Origin: Symsagittifera roscoffensis
Taxonomy: Eukaryota > Xenacoelomorpha > Acoela > Convolutidae
Direction: 5' to 3'
Length of the DNA stretch: 64,000 bases
Assembly: GCF_963678635.1 (NCBI RefSeq)
Contig: NC_087064.1
Location: forward strand, 28,314,189-28,378,188
Shown here: piece by piece, positions 1 through 9,520 of the stretch
How positions within the stretch are numbered: the stretch's first letter is position 1
How the letters are laid out: each line of letters begins with the position of its first letter
Program-made: the position numbers and the translations under genes
The notes under the pieces: model-generated
Databases searched by the model: none
What the model was told of the DNA's origin: nothing
The model's input: only the letters and a program-made list of their open reading frames with translations

Positions 1-1606
1 ACTCGAGCCTGCTGCGCGAACGAAGCATATGCTTTTGGTCAAGGTATGGATTGAATTTAATCAGTTTGTTCTTCGCTTCCAGGCGCCGCTTCTGTTGTAG
101 ATGTTCGATCGTTTCACTGAAAGATTCTCGCTGTGCTGATATGATGATATAATTTGTCGCTCGTTCCATATCGTTACTAGTTGAATGCTGTCGTTCTTTT
201 CGATGTTTTCCGTTAAAGTCTTGGTCTTTTGCAGATGAGCTCAGTTTTGTGAAAAAACTGAAAACTGCGGCGATGGTCAACAAAAGTTTATTCCACGAGG
301 AAAAACGACTGATGTCAAAGACTGGAGGACCTGAAAACGGTTTTTGTGATGCACACACTGAGGCGAATATTGAGACGCTATTAGTTTCTATTACGGAAGA
401 CTTCTGTGGCCATTCAGATGATTGTGACATCAGAAAGAATGGGGCTGCTAACCATTCTGATTCGATATCTATAGGTTTTAACCCTCTAGTGCCGTGATCA
501 GCAGGGTTCAGATGAGTCGGTATATGGTGCCAGTTATTGTTTTCTTGAGTTGCGTTTATTTCGGCTAGACGATTTGACACAAAACTTTTTTGTTTTTTCT
601 TCGAGTTGATCCAATCAATTACAACTTGACTGTCTGTCCACATATGTACGTCAGGATCGACGTTAAGCTGAAGTTGTACTTTAGCAAATGCAACTAGTCG
701 AAATCCAATAATTGCTGCTTCAAGCTCTAATTTTGGAATACTCAGCTGCTTGATTGGAGCTACTTTGCTCTTACCTATTACATAGTGAGTTGCCAATTGT
801 TTTTCTGGTTGATATTCGACTCTCACGTATACGACTGCTGACATTCCTATCAAGGACGCATCCGTGAACGTATGAAGTTGAACATTATCCCGTGTTGTTA
901 ATTGCCTTTTGAAAAGTGTTCGGGGAAGACTGATTGGTTTCATTGACACAAAGAGGTTTAGCAGCTTTTGTAGTTCTTTCTGACTGTTAGCGGGAAATAA
1001 TGAGTCCCATGAATTGCCTAATTTCCACGTTGATTGCAAAATTGCTTTGAACAAAATGGTTACTGGTGCTAATATTCCCAGAGGATCAAAAATTGAGGAC
1101 ACTAGGCTGAAAAGTTTCCGTTGCGTGTATTCGTGGGCATCCCCACTAATTGCCTTTAGAGGCTCCATGTATAGTGTGTCATTTGTCAAATTCCATTTTT
1201 GTCCTAGAACTTTAATTGTTGGCTTAGGTGTTTCTTTTTTCGATGCTGGTAAACCGTTAAGTACCTTAGTGCTGTTCGATTCAAACTTGGTTAGTCTGAT
1301 TCCGCCTTGTTGTAGAGCTGCTTTTGTCTGGAAAGCGGACTCCAATGCGTCGTTGGGTGAAGACGCTGAGTGAATGTAGTCGTCCATGTAAAAATTTGTT
1401 TTGACGGATTCAAAGGCAAGCGCAAAATTCACGATTTTGTCTTTGGCACATTTCTGTAGAATGTAGATAGCACAAAATGGAGAGCAAGTTGCTCCAAAGA
1501 TTAGTCTTGAAAACTGGTAATGTCTTATAACATTTTTTTGTGATCCCAGAGAAAACGTAGCGAGGAACGGTCTTCTGCTTTTATGCTTATTTGCATAAAC
1601 ATTCCT
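1..1606 (-). CDS. BEL/Pao pol, RT C-terminal part, RNase H and linker to integrase (partial)
   Basis: An uninterrupted minus-strand frame runs from 1606 to the left edge with no stop, so it continues outside the window. It starts inside reverse transcriptase with the segment before the catalytic box (residues like IFGATCSPFCA), then the RT active site YMDDY at 1376-1390. An RNase H region follows, with FTDAS at about 854-868 and WTDSQVV at about 620-640. Next comes the BEL/Pao motif NPADHGTRG near 490-510 and a basic linker that normally leads into the zinc-binding start of integrase. The element copies its RNA into cDNA in cytoplasmic particles. The frame has no ATG start because an upstream frameshift near 1530 separates it from the rest of RT. 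This is the best preserved part of the element. Family assignment is firm; activity is unlikely given the upstream lesions. Confidence 0.85.
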
Positions 1607-1794
1607 TCAATGTCAGCTAGTGTCCCAATACCAAACTTACGAAACCGCAGGACTCCAGTAAGATTTGCGAGCAAATCTGGGCCTGTTAGCAGATTAGAAT
1701 TTAGAGATTGGCCTTTGAATTTGGAGGCAGCATTTGAGACACGCCTTACCGTTCCCGGCTTGTTAGGGTTTACGACTTCGTGGTGAGGCAGATA
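1525..1794 (-). pseudogene. BEL/Pao reverse transcriptase core, frameshifted segment
   Basis: Ninety minus-strand codons carry the conserved start of the BEL/Pao RT palm: YLPHHEV, then KFKGQSLN, LLTGPDLL, the first catalytic region around TLADIEGMF, and RFLWDH. The frame differs from the ORF on either side. It enters at about 1795, where the upstream ORF stops, and leaves at a TAA at 1525-1527, with RT continuing in another frame from about 1540 on. Two frameshifts therefore bracket this piece and RT cannot be made as one chain. Homology is clear from motif order, which matches BEL/Pao rather than Ty3/gypsy. Confidence 0.8.
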
Positions 1795-2319
1795 TCACAA
1801 CCTAGAAGGTACTTCTTTGGTAAAAAATGCTGGCTGCCCGTAAGACTTTTCCAGGTCCGTAACTAGCGTCTTTTCATATAAATTTTGTAGATCGGTGTTT
1901 TTTCCGAGTCTTTTCTGCAATGATTGCAATTGTTTCAGAGCTACACAGTAGTTGTTGCTGAGAGTTGACTTGGGTTTCCAGGGAAGACCTATTTCGTATC
2001 GTCCATTTATAAGTCTTGTCGTGTTATCCAAGATTTGGAGAGCAAGCTTGTCGTCGCTGCTGTAGTTTGTGTTGAGTGTAGTGATTCCGTTTTCCTCGAT
2101 TTTCCAAAATTGCTGTACAAGGTAGTCCAGAGGTTGCTCTGTTGTTTTGTTGCGAGAAACGTGGAAGACAAAGGGCCGATGTTTTGTTTTGGATGAGTGT
2201 CGCTGTTGTCTATTTTTGTTCAGTTGGTATTCGCCGGCTAATGTCCATCCAAGTTTTGTCTGCACAGCTGAAGGTATAAAGTTGTTCCCTTCAATAACGT
2301 GTAGAGGATATGTAAACAA
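1795..2319 (-). pseudogene. BEL/Pao pol, region between protease and RT
   Basis: This 174-codon stretch begins directly after an in-frame TGA at 2323-2325 that separates it from the protease ORF, so it is the same reading frame broken by one nonsense codon. It holds the motif SAVQTKLGWTLAGEY, typical of the BEL/Pao protease-RT connector (a GWxxxG-like box), followed by the RT fingers region. Its first residue is not a real start. The 3' end shifts frame into the RT core at about 1795. It is part of a decayed polyprotein, not a separate gene. Confidence 0.75.
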
Positions 2320-2322
2320 GAA

Positions 2323-3180
2323 TCAGTTTACACCAAGCAAAGCTCCAATCTTCCCATGATCGAGGTGTGGAAAATGAATATGGCGAAGTGTGTCGGTAGA
2401 GCTGCAAATCTCGTTCAAATTAAACACATCTGCCGCCGCTATGTTTAAGCAAGGAGTTTTGTACAAATTATTCATTGAAAACTTAACATCCGGTTTGTCA
2501 TGCGGTGAGATGTGAACAGCATTATCAACCTTTGCAACTGGCATTTCATGATCAATGTCGATATAACGAAGAGACATTGATGTGTGTTCCATAGATGGAA
2601 TTTGTAGTTTATCTGCTATTTCATCAACGATGAAGCTAAATTGGCTCCCATGGTCAATTAATGCATAAGTAGTTGTGCTCGTTTCACCATGGCAGAATGA
2701 AACCGGCATTAGTTGTAGTTGTTCAAACCATTGAGGTTGTTCTGAACAAAAACTCGAAAACTCACAGGCAGTGAATCCTTCCTGATTTTCTGCGCATGCT
2801 GCGTCTTTGCTTTGTTGCGATGACATCTCTGTTTTTGATCGCTGATGTTCTGATTTGTTAGAGTGCTGGGCACCATATCGGCTTAGGTCTGGTTGGTTTG
2901 GAAACCTTCTACTTTTAGGTTTGTACTCTTTGCTTTTTTGGTTAAAATCTGCAGACTGCTGATTAAAGTTTCGGGTTTCCTGGGGTGCGGGTTTCCTGGG
3001 GTGCGGGTTTACAAAAATTGACGGAACCCCAAACTGGTCCTTGTAAGTTTGGGTGCATAGTATTGTGAAACAAGTCATGATGGGCGTTGACAACGAAAGT
3101 TGATTTTTTAAACTTGTTTGGGTCGTGAAGGCTTGTGCGATGAAATCCGTTGCACACGAGACAACGGTTGTTTGAGACAC
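2323..3180 (-). pseudogene. BEL/Pao gag C-terminus and aspartic protease
   Basis: The C-terminal half contains a retropepsin-like domain with the active-site region YALIDHGSQFSFI (Asp-His-Gly in place of the more usual Asp-Ser/Thr-Gly) and later AAADVFNLNEI and LDHGKIGALLG, as in BEL/Pao proteases. The protease would cut the Gag-Pol precursor. The N-terminal third is low-complexity, rich in Gln, Ser and Lys. The frame overlaps the gag frame at 2963-3180. A 16-bp tandem duplication (2972-2987 and 2988-3003) sits there and shifts the frame between gag and protease. The ORF ends at an in-frame TGA. Calling the His in DHG a damaged site is an inference, because BEL/Pao families vary here. Confidence 0.75.
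2753..2895 (-). repeat. Source copy of a 143-bp segment duplicated within the BEL/Pao element
   Basis: The sequence from CTCGAAAACTCAC to GGTCTGGTTG recurs in the same orientation at 4093-4235. The two copies look identical by eye. Here the segment lies in its expected place between the Gag cysteine cluster and the protease. Confidence 0.85.
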
Positions 3181-3925
3181 AATTAGTTCGGAGGTGATGA
3201 GGGCTTAAGCAGTTGACACAAAGTTCAAGTTGTTTTACGATGTTGTAGCGTTGAGGTGGCGTAGAAGAACTGTACTGTGGGCATTGCATGATGTTATATT
3301 CGTTCTTACAAGAAGGGCATTGCTTGCGCTTTGTTCTGTATTGGTTGAAATTCTCAAGTCCAATTGTTTTGGAAGCCTGTGGATTGCTTGATATAACGTT
3401 TGAAGAAGAGGGCGCTAGGGCATTGCTGCTAAATGTTGACGGTTCTGCATTGTTGAAGGATGGAAATTGATTGTGAAGTTTGTCGTAGGTCTTCGCATGC
3501 ACTTCTAGCCAATTTTGTAAGTGTTGAACATCTGTGTCCTGTATGTCGTTTCGCACGGTGTATTCCGTCCATTTAAGAAGCAAATCTTGTGGGACTTTAC
3601 TTTTGACAAGCTTTGTCAAAGTAGAAGAATTCAAATCTGCATTAAAATTGAGATTTTTGAAGGTTTGCACCAATTCTTTCAGGAAGGCGGCAAAAGAAAC
3701 AAAAAAATGACTGCTTTTGTTGGCTGCTGGCCATTTTTCTAATTGTTTTATATACGCGTTGACGACAATAAATGTATCGCCAAAACGTGATTTAAGATCC
3801 TCTGGCGCTGGTTTATAGAAGACTGGGTTGCATGAGTAGCCTTTGATTAGCTCTTTCGCCTTGGCAGTCACGGCGTTTTGTAGGTAGGTAATTCTGTGTG
3901 GTTGTATTGCTATCAACAGTGGCAT
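2963..3925 (-). pseudogene. BEL/Pao Gag with zinc-binding cysteine cluster
   Basis: About 320 codons encode a Gag body with features of the DUF1759 type (LEKWPAANKSS, LVKSKVPQDLLLKW, LQNWLEVHAK). It ends in the long BEL/Pao cysteine-histidine cluster: CPSCKNEYNIMQC, then CVNCLSPHHLRTNC and CLVCNGFHRTSLH, which bind RNA during particle assembly. The N-terminus is cut off by a 59-bp tandem duplication at 3900-4012 that shifts the frame relative to the upstream Gag start region. The C-terminal end is frameshifted by the 16-bp duplication near 2990. The protein belongs to the same broken element as the protease and RT to the left. Confidence 0.75.
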
Positions 3926-4012
3926 TGAACATGTTCAACCAGTCATGGAAAGTCTGATGGTTGTATTGCTATCAACAGTGGCATTGAACATGTTCAACCA
4001 GTCATGGAAAGT
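3900..4012. repeat. 59-bp tandem duplication in BEL/Pao gag
   Basis: A block beginning GGTTGTATTGCTATCAACAG occurs at 3900-3953 and again at 3959-4012 (period 59). It shifts the gag frame because 59 is not a multiple of three. Confidence 0.85.
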
Positions 4013-4235
4013 CAGAGGATTACCATCAAATGATGGAATTTGAATTGGTGGTAACTTGACTGTGGTTTTGAAGTCAATTTTGTCTCTGTTATCTCGAAAA
4101 CTCACAGGCAGTGAATCCTTCCTGATTTTCTGCGCATGCTGCGTCTTTGCTTTGTTGCGATGACATCTCTGTTTTTGATCGCTGATGTTCTGATTTGTTA
4201 GAGTGCTGGGCACCATATCGGCTTAGGTCTGGTTG
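3935..4235 (-). pseudogene. BEL/Pao Gag N-terminal remnant with inserted internal duplicate
   Basis: The left part (to about 4090) encodes a Gag segment with IQIPSFDGNPLTFHDWLNMFNA, the conserved core of BEL/Pao Gag. The right part (4093-4235) is not native there: it is a 143-bp copy of 2753-2895, which lies just upstream of the protease on the same strand. The real Gag N-terminus has been replaced by this patch. Beyond it the sequence jumps to a 16-bp match of 3827-3842 and then to the untranslated leader at 4250. The patchwork looks like template switching during reverse transcription. Confidence 0.65.
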
Positions 4236-4249
4236 CATGAGTAGCCTAA

Positions 4250-4344
4250 TGAATGGAAGAGAGAAAGGATGAGAGAATTTGAGGGACGTCACTGAAATCT
4301 TAACCAGAAGGAGGCTCGTCGCTGCCAACTGGCGCAAAGTCGAA
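4250..4344 (-). repeat. BEL/Pao untranslated leader, copy 1
   Basis: About 95 bp, reading on the minus strand from TTCGACTTTGCGCC to TCTCTCTTCCATTC. It matches 5298-5390 with about two differences. Its position between the candidate LTR and gag makes it the primer-binding and leader region. Confidence 0.6.
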
Positions 4345-4346
4345 CA

Positions 4347-4506
4347 TGTAGTTGACTTGTCACTTTAGGTCAAAACATGGCTCCAAGAGTCAACTTTCTT
4401 AGTTCTGGTTTGTTTCAAGAGTGTTTATATCACAGAGATTACAAATGTTTGATCACAGTGACTTTTGATTTATAAAGATTGGGAAAATGTAGTTGCTTCG
4501 GCAACA
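4347..4506 (-). repeat. Candidate short BEL/Pao LTR or LTR remnant
   Basis: On the minus strand the segment starts TGTTGCCGAAGC directly after a purine-rich CCCCGGGAGTA (a possible polypurine tract) and ends CAACTACA, giving TG...CA termini. It is followed by the leader-like block that starts TTCGACTTTGCGCC. At 160 bp it is shorter than most BEL/Pao LTRs, so it may be truncated. No second full copy is visible in the window, so the boundaries are tentative. Confidence 0.4.
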
Positions 4507-5076
4507 TACTCCCGGGGCCCCGAATTGTCTGAAACGGCGCAAAAAGGCGTTGCAAAAAACCTTAACAAGAGCGGTAGCGGGGCGGTTGAGAGTGCCGTAA
4601 GCCGTTCTCACGGTCACCACTCGTGTTGTGCCATCTCTTCCTGGATGTTCCTCCACCACACGTCCAATCGGCCAAATACCTCGCGGCGTGAGGTCTTTTA
4701 GTACCCACACTATGTCTCCAACCTTCAATGGTGGTTGCGTTTCGTTCCACTTGGGGCGTTTCATTAGTGAAGGTAGGTACTCCTTCTTCAACCGCTTCCA
4801 CAGGTGGTTCATCATCTGTTGAACGTGGGTCCATTTAGTGTAGGTTAATGGCATGCTGTCGTCGAATACTCCTGGTGGAAGGCTGCTGAAAGGTCGTTGA
4901 ATGAGAAAGTGATTTGGTGTCAGTGGCTCGTCATTTTCTGGGCAATCAGTTACAATTGTCAAGGGTCTCGAATTCAGTATCATTTCGGTTTCGGCTAAAA
5001 TTGTCTGAAAAACTTCAAGTGTGAGTTTTCGCGATCCAAGAATGATGAGGATTGTTCTCTTGGCAATCTGAATCAA
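4453..5076 (-). pseudogene. BEL/Pao integrase C-terminal part from an internally deleted copy
   Basis: Minus-strand codons encode the end of the integrase catalytic core and its C-terminal domain. Motifs seen are ETEMILNSRPLT, EPLTPNHFLI, WKRLKKEYLPSL, VGDIVWVLKD, WPIGRVVEEHPGRDG and RVVTVRTAYG, matching the DUF5641-type tail of BEL/Pao integrases. Just upstream, other frames show NPPYGPHFGGAWE, the box that precedes the catalytic Glu, so the frame is broken near 5080-5150. To the right this is joined to a second leader copy rather than to gag, protease or RT, so the copy lost most of its interior. The ORF runs a short way into the candidate LTR before stopping. Confidence 0.8.
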
Positions 5077-5297
5077 GCGCTCCCAAGCGCCACCGAAATG
5101 AGGGCCATATGGCGGGTTGAAGAACCACTGGATATTGTGAAAGATTTTTTCAATTAAACTGTGATTGTATGGGAATTCAAGTCATTTACGAAAAGTGACT
5201 TGTAACCTTCGAAGGTGTTATACTCTCAGGGAATGTCACGCAAGATTTTCATTTTCGGGACCGCCGGAGGCAACTCAAGTTTTTCTGAGATCCATTT

Positions 5298-5391
5298 GAA
5301 TGGAAGAGAGAAAGGATGAGAGAATTTGAGGGACGTCACTGAAACCTTAACCAGAAGGAGGCTCGTCGCTGCCAACCGGCGCAAAGTCGAA
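5298..5391 (-). repeat. BEL/Pao untranslated leader, copy 2
   Basis: Near-identical to 4250-4344. Here the leader is followed on the minus strand by integrase sequence instead of gag, marking an internal deletion. Between 5391 and about 5550 I see no further feature. Confidence 0.6.
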
Positions 5392-5554
5392 TAAAGCTCC
5401 TCTTTGTAGCAGATGTTAGCCAGTTTGTTTTGAGACTGTCAATGCAAAAAACTAAGGAAACTTAGTTAATCAACCCTTCTCCAAGCCACTATTTTAACTT
5501 TGACAGAATTTCCTTAAATTTTCACCAACTATGATGCTGCATTTCTTTAAAAAT

Positions 5555-6250
5555 TGAAGGAGAACAATTGAAAAGCGATACTTCAAGGAAAAATTAAAGG
5601 TGCTTCTAAAGAGGCAAGTTCAGTGACTTTGATTACCCCTAAATGAAAAGGTTCGTAGCTAGGGATCATAATTCACTTAATCAAATTGATGAAATCTATC
5701 GGGTGATGATGGAATTGAAACCACTGCTAGAGGGGTCGGCATGTCGCAACTGGGAAGTATCATGACAAATCTTGCCAAGTACCATTGTTACTGCCTGCTA
5801 TTGAATTGAGAGTACCCCGGTACTAGTAGTCTGCTACTGATCTGGGACGCTGAAGAGCTGTTCTCCATGTGTCTACTAGATTCGTAGTTTCGAAACAAGG
5901 ATGGAACTGACTGGCTGCTAGCTCATATGGAAGAAAGATGAAAGCAAGTGCTTACTAGAATAATTCTGACTCATGGCAAGGCCGAATCGATAAACGAATC
6001 GGCCTCAAGACGAGAATTTTAAACACGATGTGGAAATTTGTAAACGAGAGATTTTCAGAAATGACAACGTGCACGTGGCAATTATTCTGTGATTGTATCA
6101 CGTGCAGAAACAAGTGGACATTGTTTTAGAGAAGACGCTGGGACCAAGAATCCCAACAGCAGTGCTGTGAATCCCCAACAACAACAACAACAACAAGGCA
6201 GCAATGAAGATAACAAGGGTCCTGATTTATTGCAGAGTGAGCAGCAATGA
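5555..6250 (+). pseudogene. Decayed relic homologous to the last ORF (ORF3) of the giant LTR element
   Basis: Plus-strand frames, with several stops and at least one frameshift, give a run of matches in the same order as residues in the C-terminal half of the 37,012-39,765 ORF. Here MMELKPLLEG against MMELEPLLEA there; then YHCYCLLL against CPCHCLAQ; then LLLIWDAEELFSMCLLD against LCLVWDMEEIRSIGLPD; then GKAESINESASRRE against PTAESIYAIDYSRR. A short CAA microsatellite (6176-6196) and an end rich in Gln and Asn follow. Strand is opposite to the giant element. No LTR was recognised beside it. Homology is inferred by eye and should be tested with a profile, but the spacing agrees over more than 100 residues. 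Confidence 0.55.
6176..6196 (+). repeat. CAA microsatellite
   Basis: About seven CAA units in a row, which read as poly-Gln or poly-Asn in two of the plus-strand frames at the end of the ORF3-like relic. Confidence 0.9.
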
Positions 6251-6299
6251 AGTGCTGCGAGAACTGTTGGAGAAACTTGAAGTTCTGCTGGCATTACAG

Positions 6300-6819
6300 A
6301 TTTTGAAGAAATCGAAAAATAAAAATAAATACACTGTTTTGCGGCAAAAATAGGTTCTTAAAGAAATGTTAACAGAAATTTTATTTTGCCTTTAATTGTA
6401 GAAAATTTTCTTTTATCTCTGAGGCTAATGAGACCAGAAATAAAAACTGTTATAAATTGTTACCTCAGATTAATGAATTTGGAATGGAAAACTTTCAATA
6501 CTTATTTATGCAGGCCTTAAGTGAGTATTTTAACCTTTTTAAACCTGTCTGAAGTTTTTAATTTGCATAGGACGCAATCACTTTGTGGCGACCTCGTAAA
6601 AATTCGGTACGCTCGCTCGAGGAGGGTGGGTACTCATTACCTTTCCTAGCCACAGATATTCTTAATTTTTATATCTAGTGCTTCAGCATGAGTGAACGAA
6701 GCAAAAAAAAATTACGATGATATGACGTAAGTAGTCAGATAATTTTTTTTTTCTAGGATAATCCTCATGTTGCGTATTTTTTGAAAATGCTAGAACACAT
6801 GGTTTACAGTCTTCTGAAG
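6300..6819. other. Non-coding stretch, nothing recognised
   Basis: AT-rich with no open frame of note. A slightly GC-richer patch near 6590-6650 (CGCTCGCTCGAGGAGGGTGGG) has no identified role. Confidence 0.5.
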
Positions 6820-7275
6820 TTTATCTACTCGAATCTCGAAACCAACAATTACCCGACTCCGAAACCTCGTCGAGTGTTTTCCTAAGTACTCGAACTCGCC
6901 CTTCAAACACTCGAATGTAAATAACATTCATCCATTATCTCTTCTCTTGACACTTAGGGGTATTTTTTTATGCTGAATTCGAAAATGATCATCTCCCAGG
7001 GTAACTTTTTATGCTGAATTTTTCGGAGATCACGATGAAAACACTTTTAACATGAAAATTAAACTGGAGAAACGCATAACACAAAATTTTTATAACACAA
7101 GGACTGTTCTTGTGTAGAAACACGTTTCCGTCTTGAGTTTTCGGCGAATTACTCGTCACCTTTAAATACTCGAACTTGGAAACTCGAAATTAGGGGTTTA
7201 ATACTCGAACTGAAACTCGAAATAGCAATTACTCGAACTCGGCCCGAGTACTCGGTACTCGACTCCTAAACCCTT
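6820..7275. repeat. ACTCGAA-rich interspersed repeat
   Basis: The heptamer ACTCGAA or close variants (CTCGAAAC, ACTCGACT, GAGTACTCGG) occur more than a dozen times in irregular spacing. There is no coding potential. This looks like a short-motif repeat family rather than a gene. Confidence 0.6.
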
Positions 7276-9007
7276 TTAGAAACCAGTGAGCTGTAGTACG
7301 GTACTATTTATGACACGCAGTGAGTTGAGGTGACGTGAATAATTTTCAGTTTCTGATGCGATTTGTAAGTTGACTGTGGAACACTGAATCACCACTTGAA
7401 GATAACCCGGAGTTATGCGTTCAATAGAGACATTGAGGTGAAGGGTATTTCAGAGCATAAAAAGTCAGAGTCGAGGAAAGAATCAATCCATCTCTAATCG
7501 ATTTAGTATACAACTGTCAATAAAAAAATTCAATTAGTGTTTTTTTGCTCGTGTTTCTCAAAGTAATCACGTTGTCTGGGTATCCGGGATGTGGTTTTTT
7601 TCGTGATAAACGAAAGCTGATCAAAATTCGTTTGGCTGTTGGCCTAAAAATGGTAACTTAATACTTAGCCCTCAAAAGACCAGAAAAACTGGCGAGGTCA
7701 AGATGGTTGTAAACAAGCAGAAATAAGGCAACGGACGTCAGCCAGCCGTCAATATGTGCTTTTCTACGCTCCTTCAAAATTTAATAATTGTGCGATTGTT
7801 ATATAGACGTTTTTATGCCACTGCAGTGTGGGCCTGTTAAAGGAGATAGAGCATCACAATCCGCAAAGATTTCAGCGGCGAACTCTCCGCTCCGGGCGTA
7901 TTCCCGAGTAGGAGGCCCTAATGTCATGCATTTGTTTTAGGCGGAAGGTGTGGACCCTCCACCTGGTAACACTTAGCTTTTTAACTTAGTTAAGACATTA
8001 AATTTCGGGGGTCGGAGCGTCAGGTGAAAAGTCTATAGCCCACTAATCCCAAAGCTCTGCGACCAAAAACAGTTGAATAGGAAACGTCAAATCAAACAAA
8101 AATAGTGAAAAACTTTTTGAAAAAAATAAACTTATTTTAAAACAAAAAAGTACAATGAACAGGAAAAAAAAAACAGAAAAAGACCGAAAACAGTTTAAAA
8201 AACAAAAAATGACGGTTTATTTATTGTTTCCGGACGACATGTTATCCGATCTTTCATTTGTTTTGGTTCGGATTGATTGATAACATTTTTGATCGAAAGA
8301 TTGAATGTATTAGTTTTTGGTTAGGTACCCTTCCTTGAGTGTTGTTTGAGTCTTTAAGCATGTTAATGATAACTTTGCCGGTGACCGGAGGGTACAGTGG
8401 CAAGCTGCCAGACGTGTTCCAGACGCAACAGAGGACCACTGAGACAACATCCACAATGACTGTTGGGTATCGTTAGCACATTTTTAGTATCGTTCGGGTA
8501 CTATTTCAGTAAACTTAGGAAGTGGGGGACACAATTGGCTCGGTGCGATTGTACCCTCCATCAATTGCGAATTTCCAAATTAAGGTTCTTAACTCGGGTA
8601 TTTTGGTGGTAAAGAGGGTAGCGTAATCTTGATTAACGACTAATCATAGGTTATTACCTTATCATATATTACCTATCTACACTTTAGATCCGAACAACAC
8701 CCTAATTTTGTCAATATTTACCGATTTTTGACCAAACAGTTAATCCCAATTTTTTGGATATCCGAGCTTTTTCGAACTATATAAAGCTTCTGTGCAGTGA
8801 GCTACACCGTAGATCAATGACCCTAACAAAACTGGTAGACATGGGCGAAAAAAACGTTTTCGATCAAATATTTCATTAATCTTCTGAATTTCGTTCATTA
8901 TATTGAGGATTGAAACTTTGCCTTCTTAGAGGTAAAACGATGATAGTTTCAGAGCTAGGAGCTTGCTAGCATAAAACTCACAATTACTAGAACAGTTTTT
9001 AAGTAAC
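7276..9007. other. Non-coding stretch, no gene recognised
   Basis: No convincing frame. The part near 7860-7990 is more GC-rich and includes an imperfect hairpin around GGTGTGGACCCTCCACC. From about 8520 the motif CCCTCC begins to recur, as it does in the array to the right, so the array family may start here in decayed form. Confidence 0.45.
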
Positions 9008-9490
9008 CCTCCAAATAGCTCCGTGGATAGAGATAGAGACGTGAAAATCGGAAAATGAATGAATCGGAGAGTGCAAATGCAATAGTTTTTGGCAAAATGT
9101 TTGTTTCCAAACCAATTTTGGTCCGGTTTTTTGATTATTCAGTACTGTACAGGGCTACTGCGCTCGTTTCAAATAAGTTTTCAGCTTTTTCCGAAATAAT
9201 TGCAAAAAAACCCTGAGAACCTATATAGGTAGTGAAAAAAATCCAATTCAGCTAACGCGTTTTTGATCATTTCTCAGAGACTGAAAAGCCAATTGGAATA
9301 ATTTTAATACAATAAGTCGGCGTTGTTTATCGTTTTTCTGACCCTTAGCCGTTTTTATTCTGATAGTATCAGAAAAGAAAATTTAATAAGCCTTTATCTG
9401 TTTGGAGGGTCTAAATTTCAGGGAACCGTTCGAGCGACGGAAATTTTATGTAACTCTATTTTTATTCCGCACGGTAGCTGGACCGGTTCA
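9008..9490. repeat. Dispersed 485-bp repeat, copy 1
   Basis: Starts CCCTCCAAATAGCTCCGTGG and runs to GGTAGCTGGACCGG. It recurs nearly unchanged at 13612-14096. It lies directly before the CCCTCCGAAGTAA subrepeats that precede a unit start, so it is probably the right-hand part of an array unit. Confidence 0.85.
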
Positions 9491-9520
9491 AGTAAACTTG
9501 TTTGAAGTAAGTTAAAATTC

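Noticed and set aside
249-1786. Plus-strand frames over the left BEL/Pao element
   Set aside because: They lie antisense to an uninterrupted pol frame with RT and RNase H motifs, so they are shadows.
6082-6294. Minus-strand 70-codon Cys/Leu-rich frame near 6.1-6.3 kb
   Set aside because: It is antisense to the CAA microsatellite and to the ORF3-like relic, whose plus-strand homology explains the region better.
7860-7990. Possible structured RNA around a GC-rich hairpin
   Set aside because: The hairpin is short and imperfect, there is no recognisable RNA family or promoter, and nothing supports expression.
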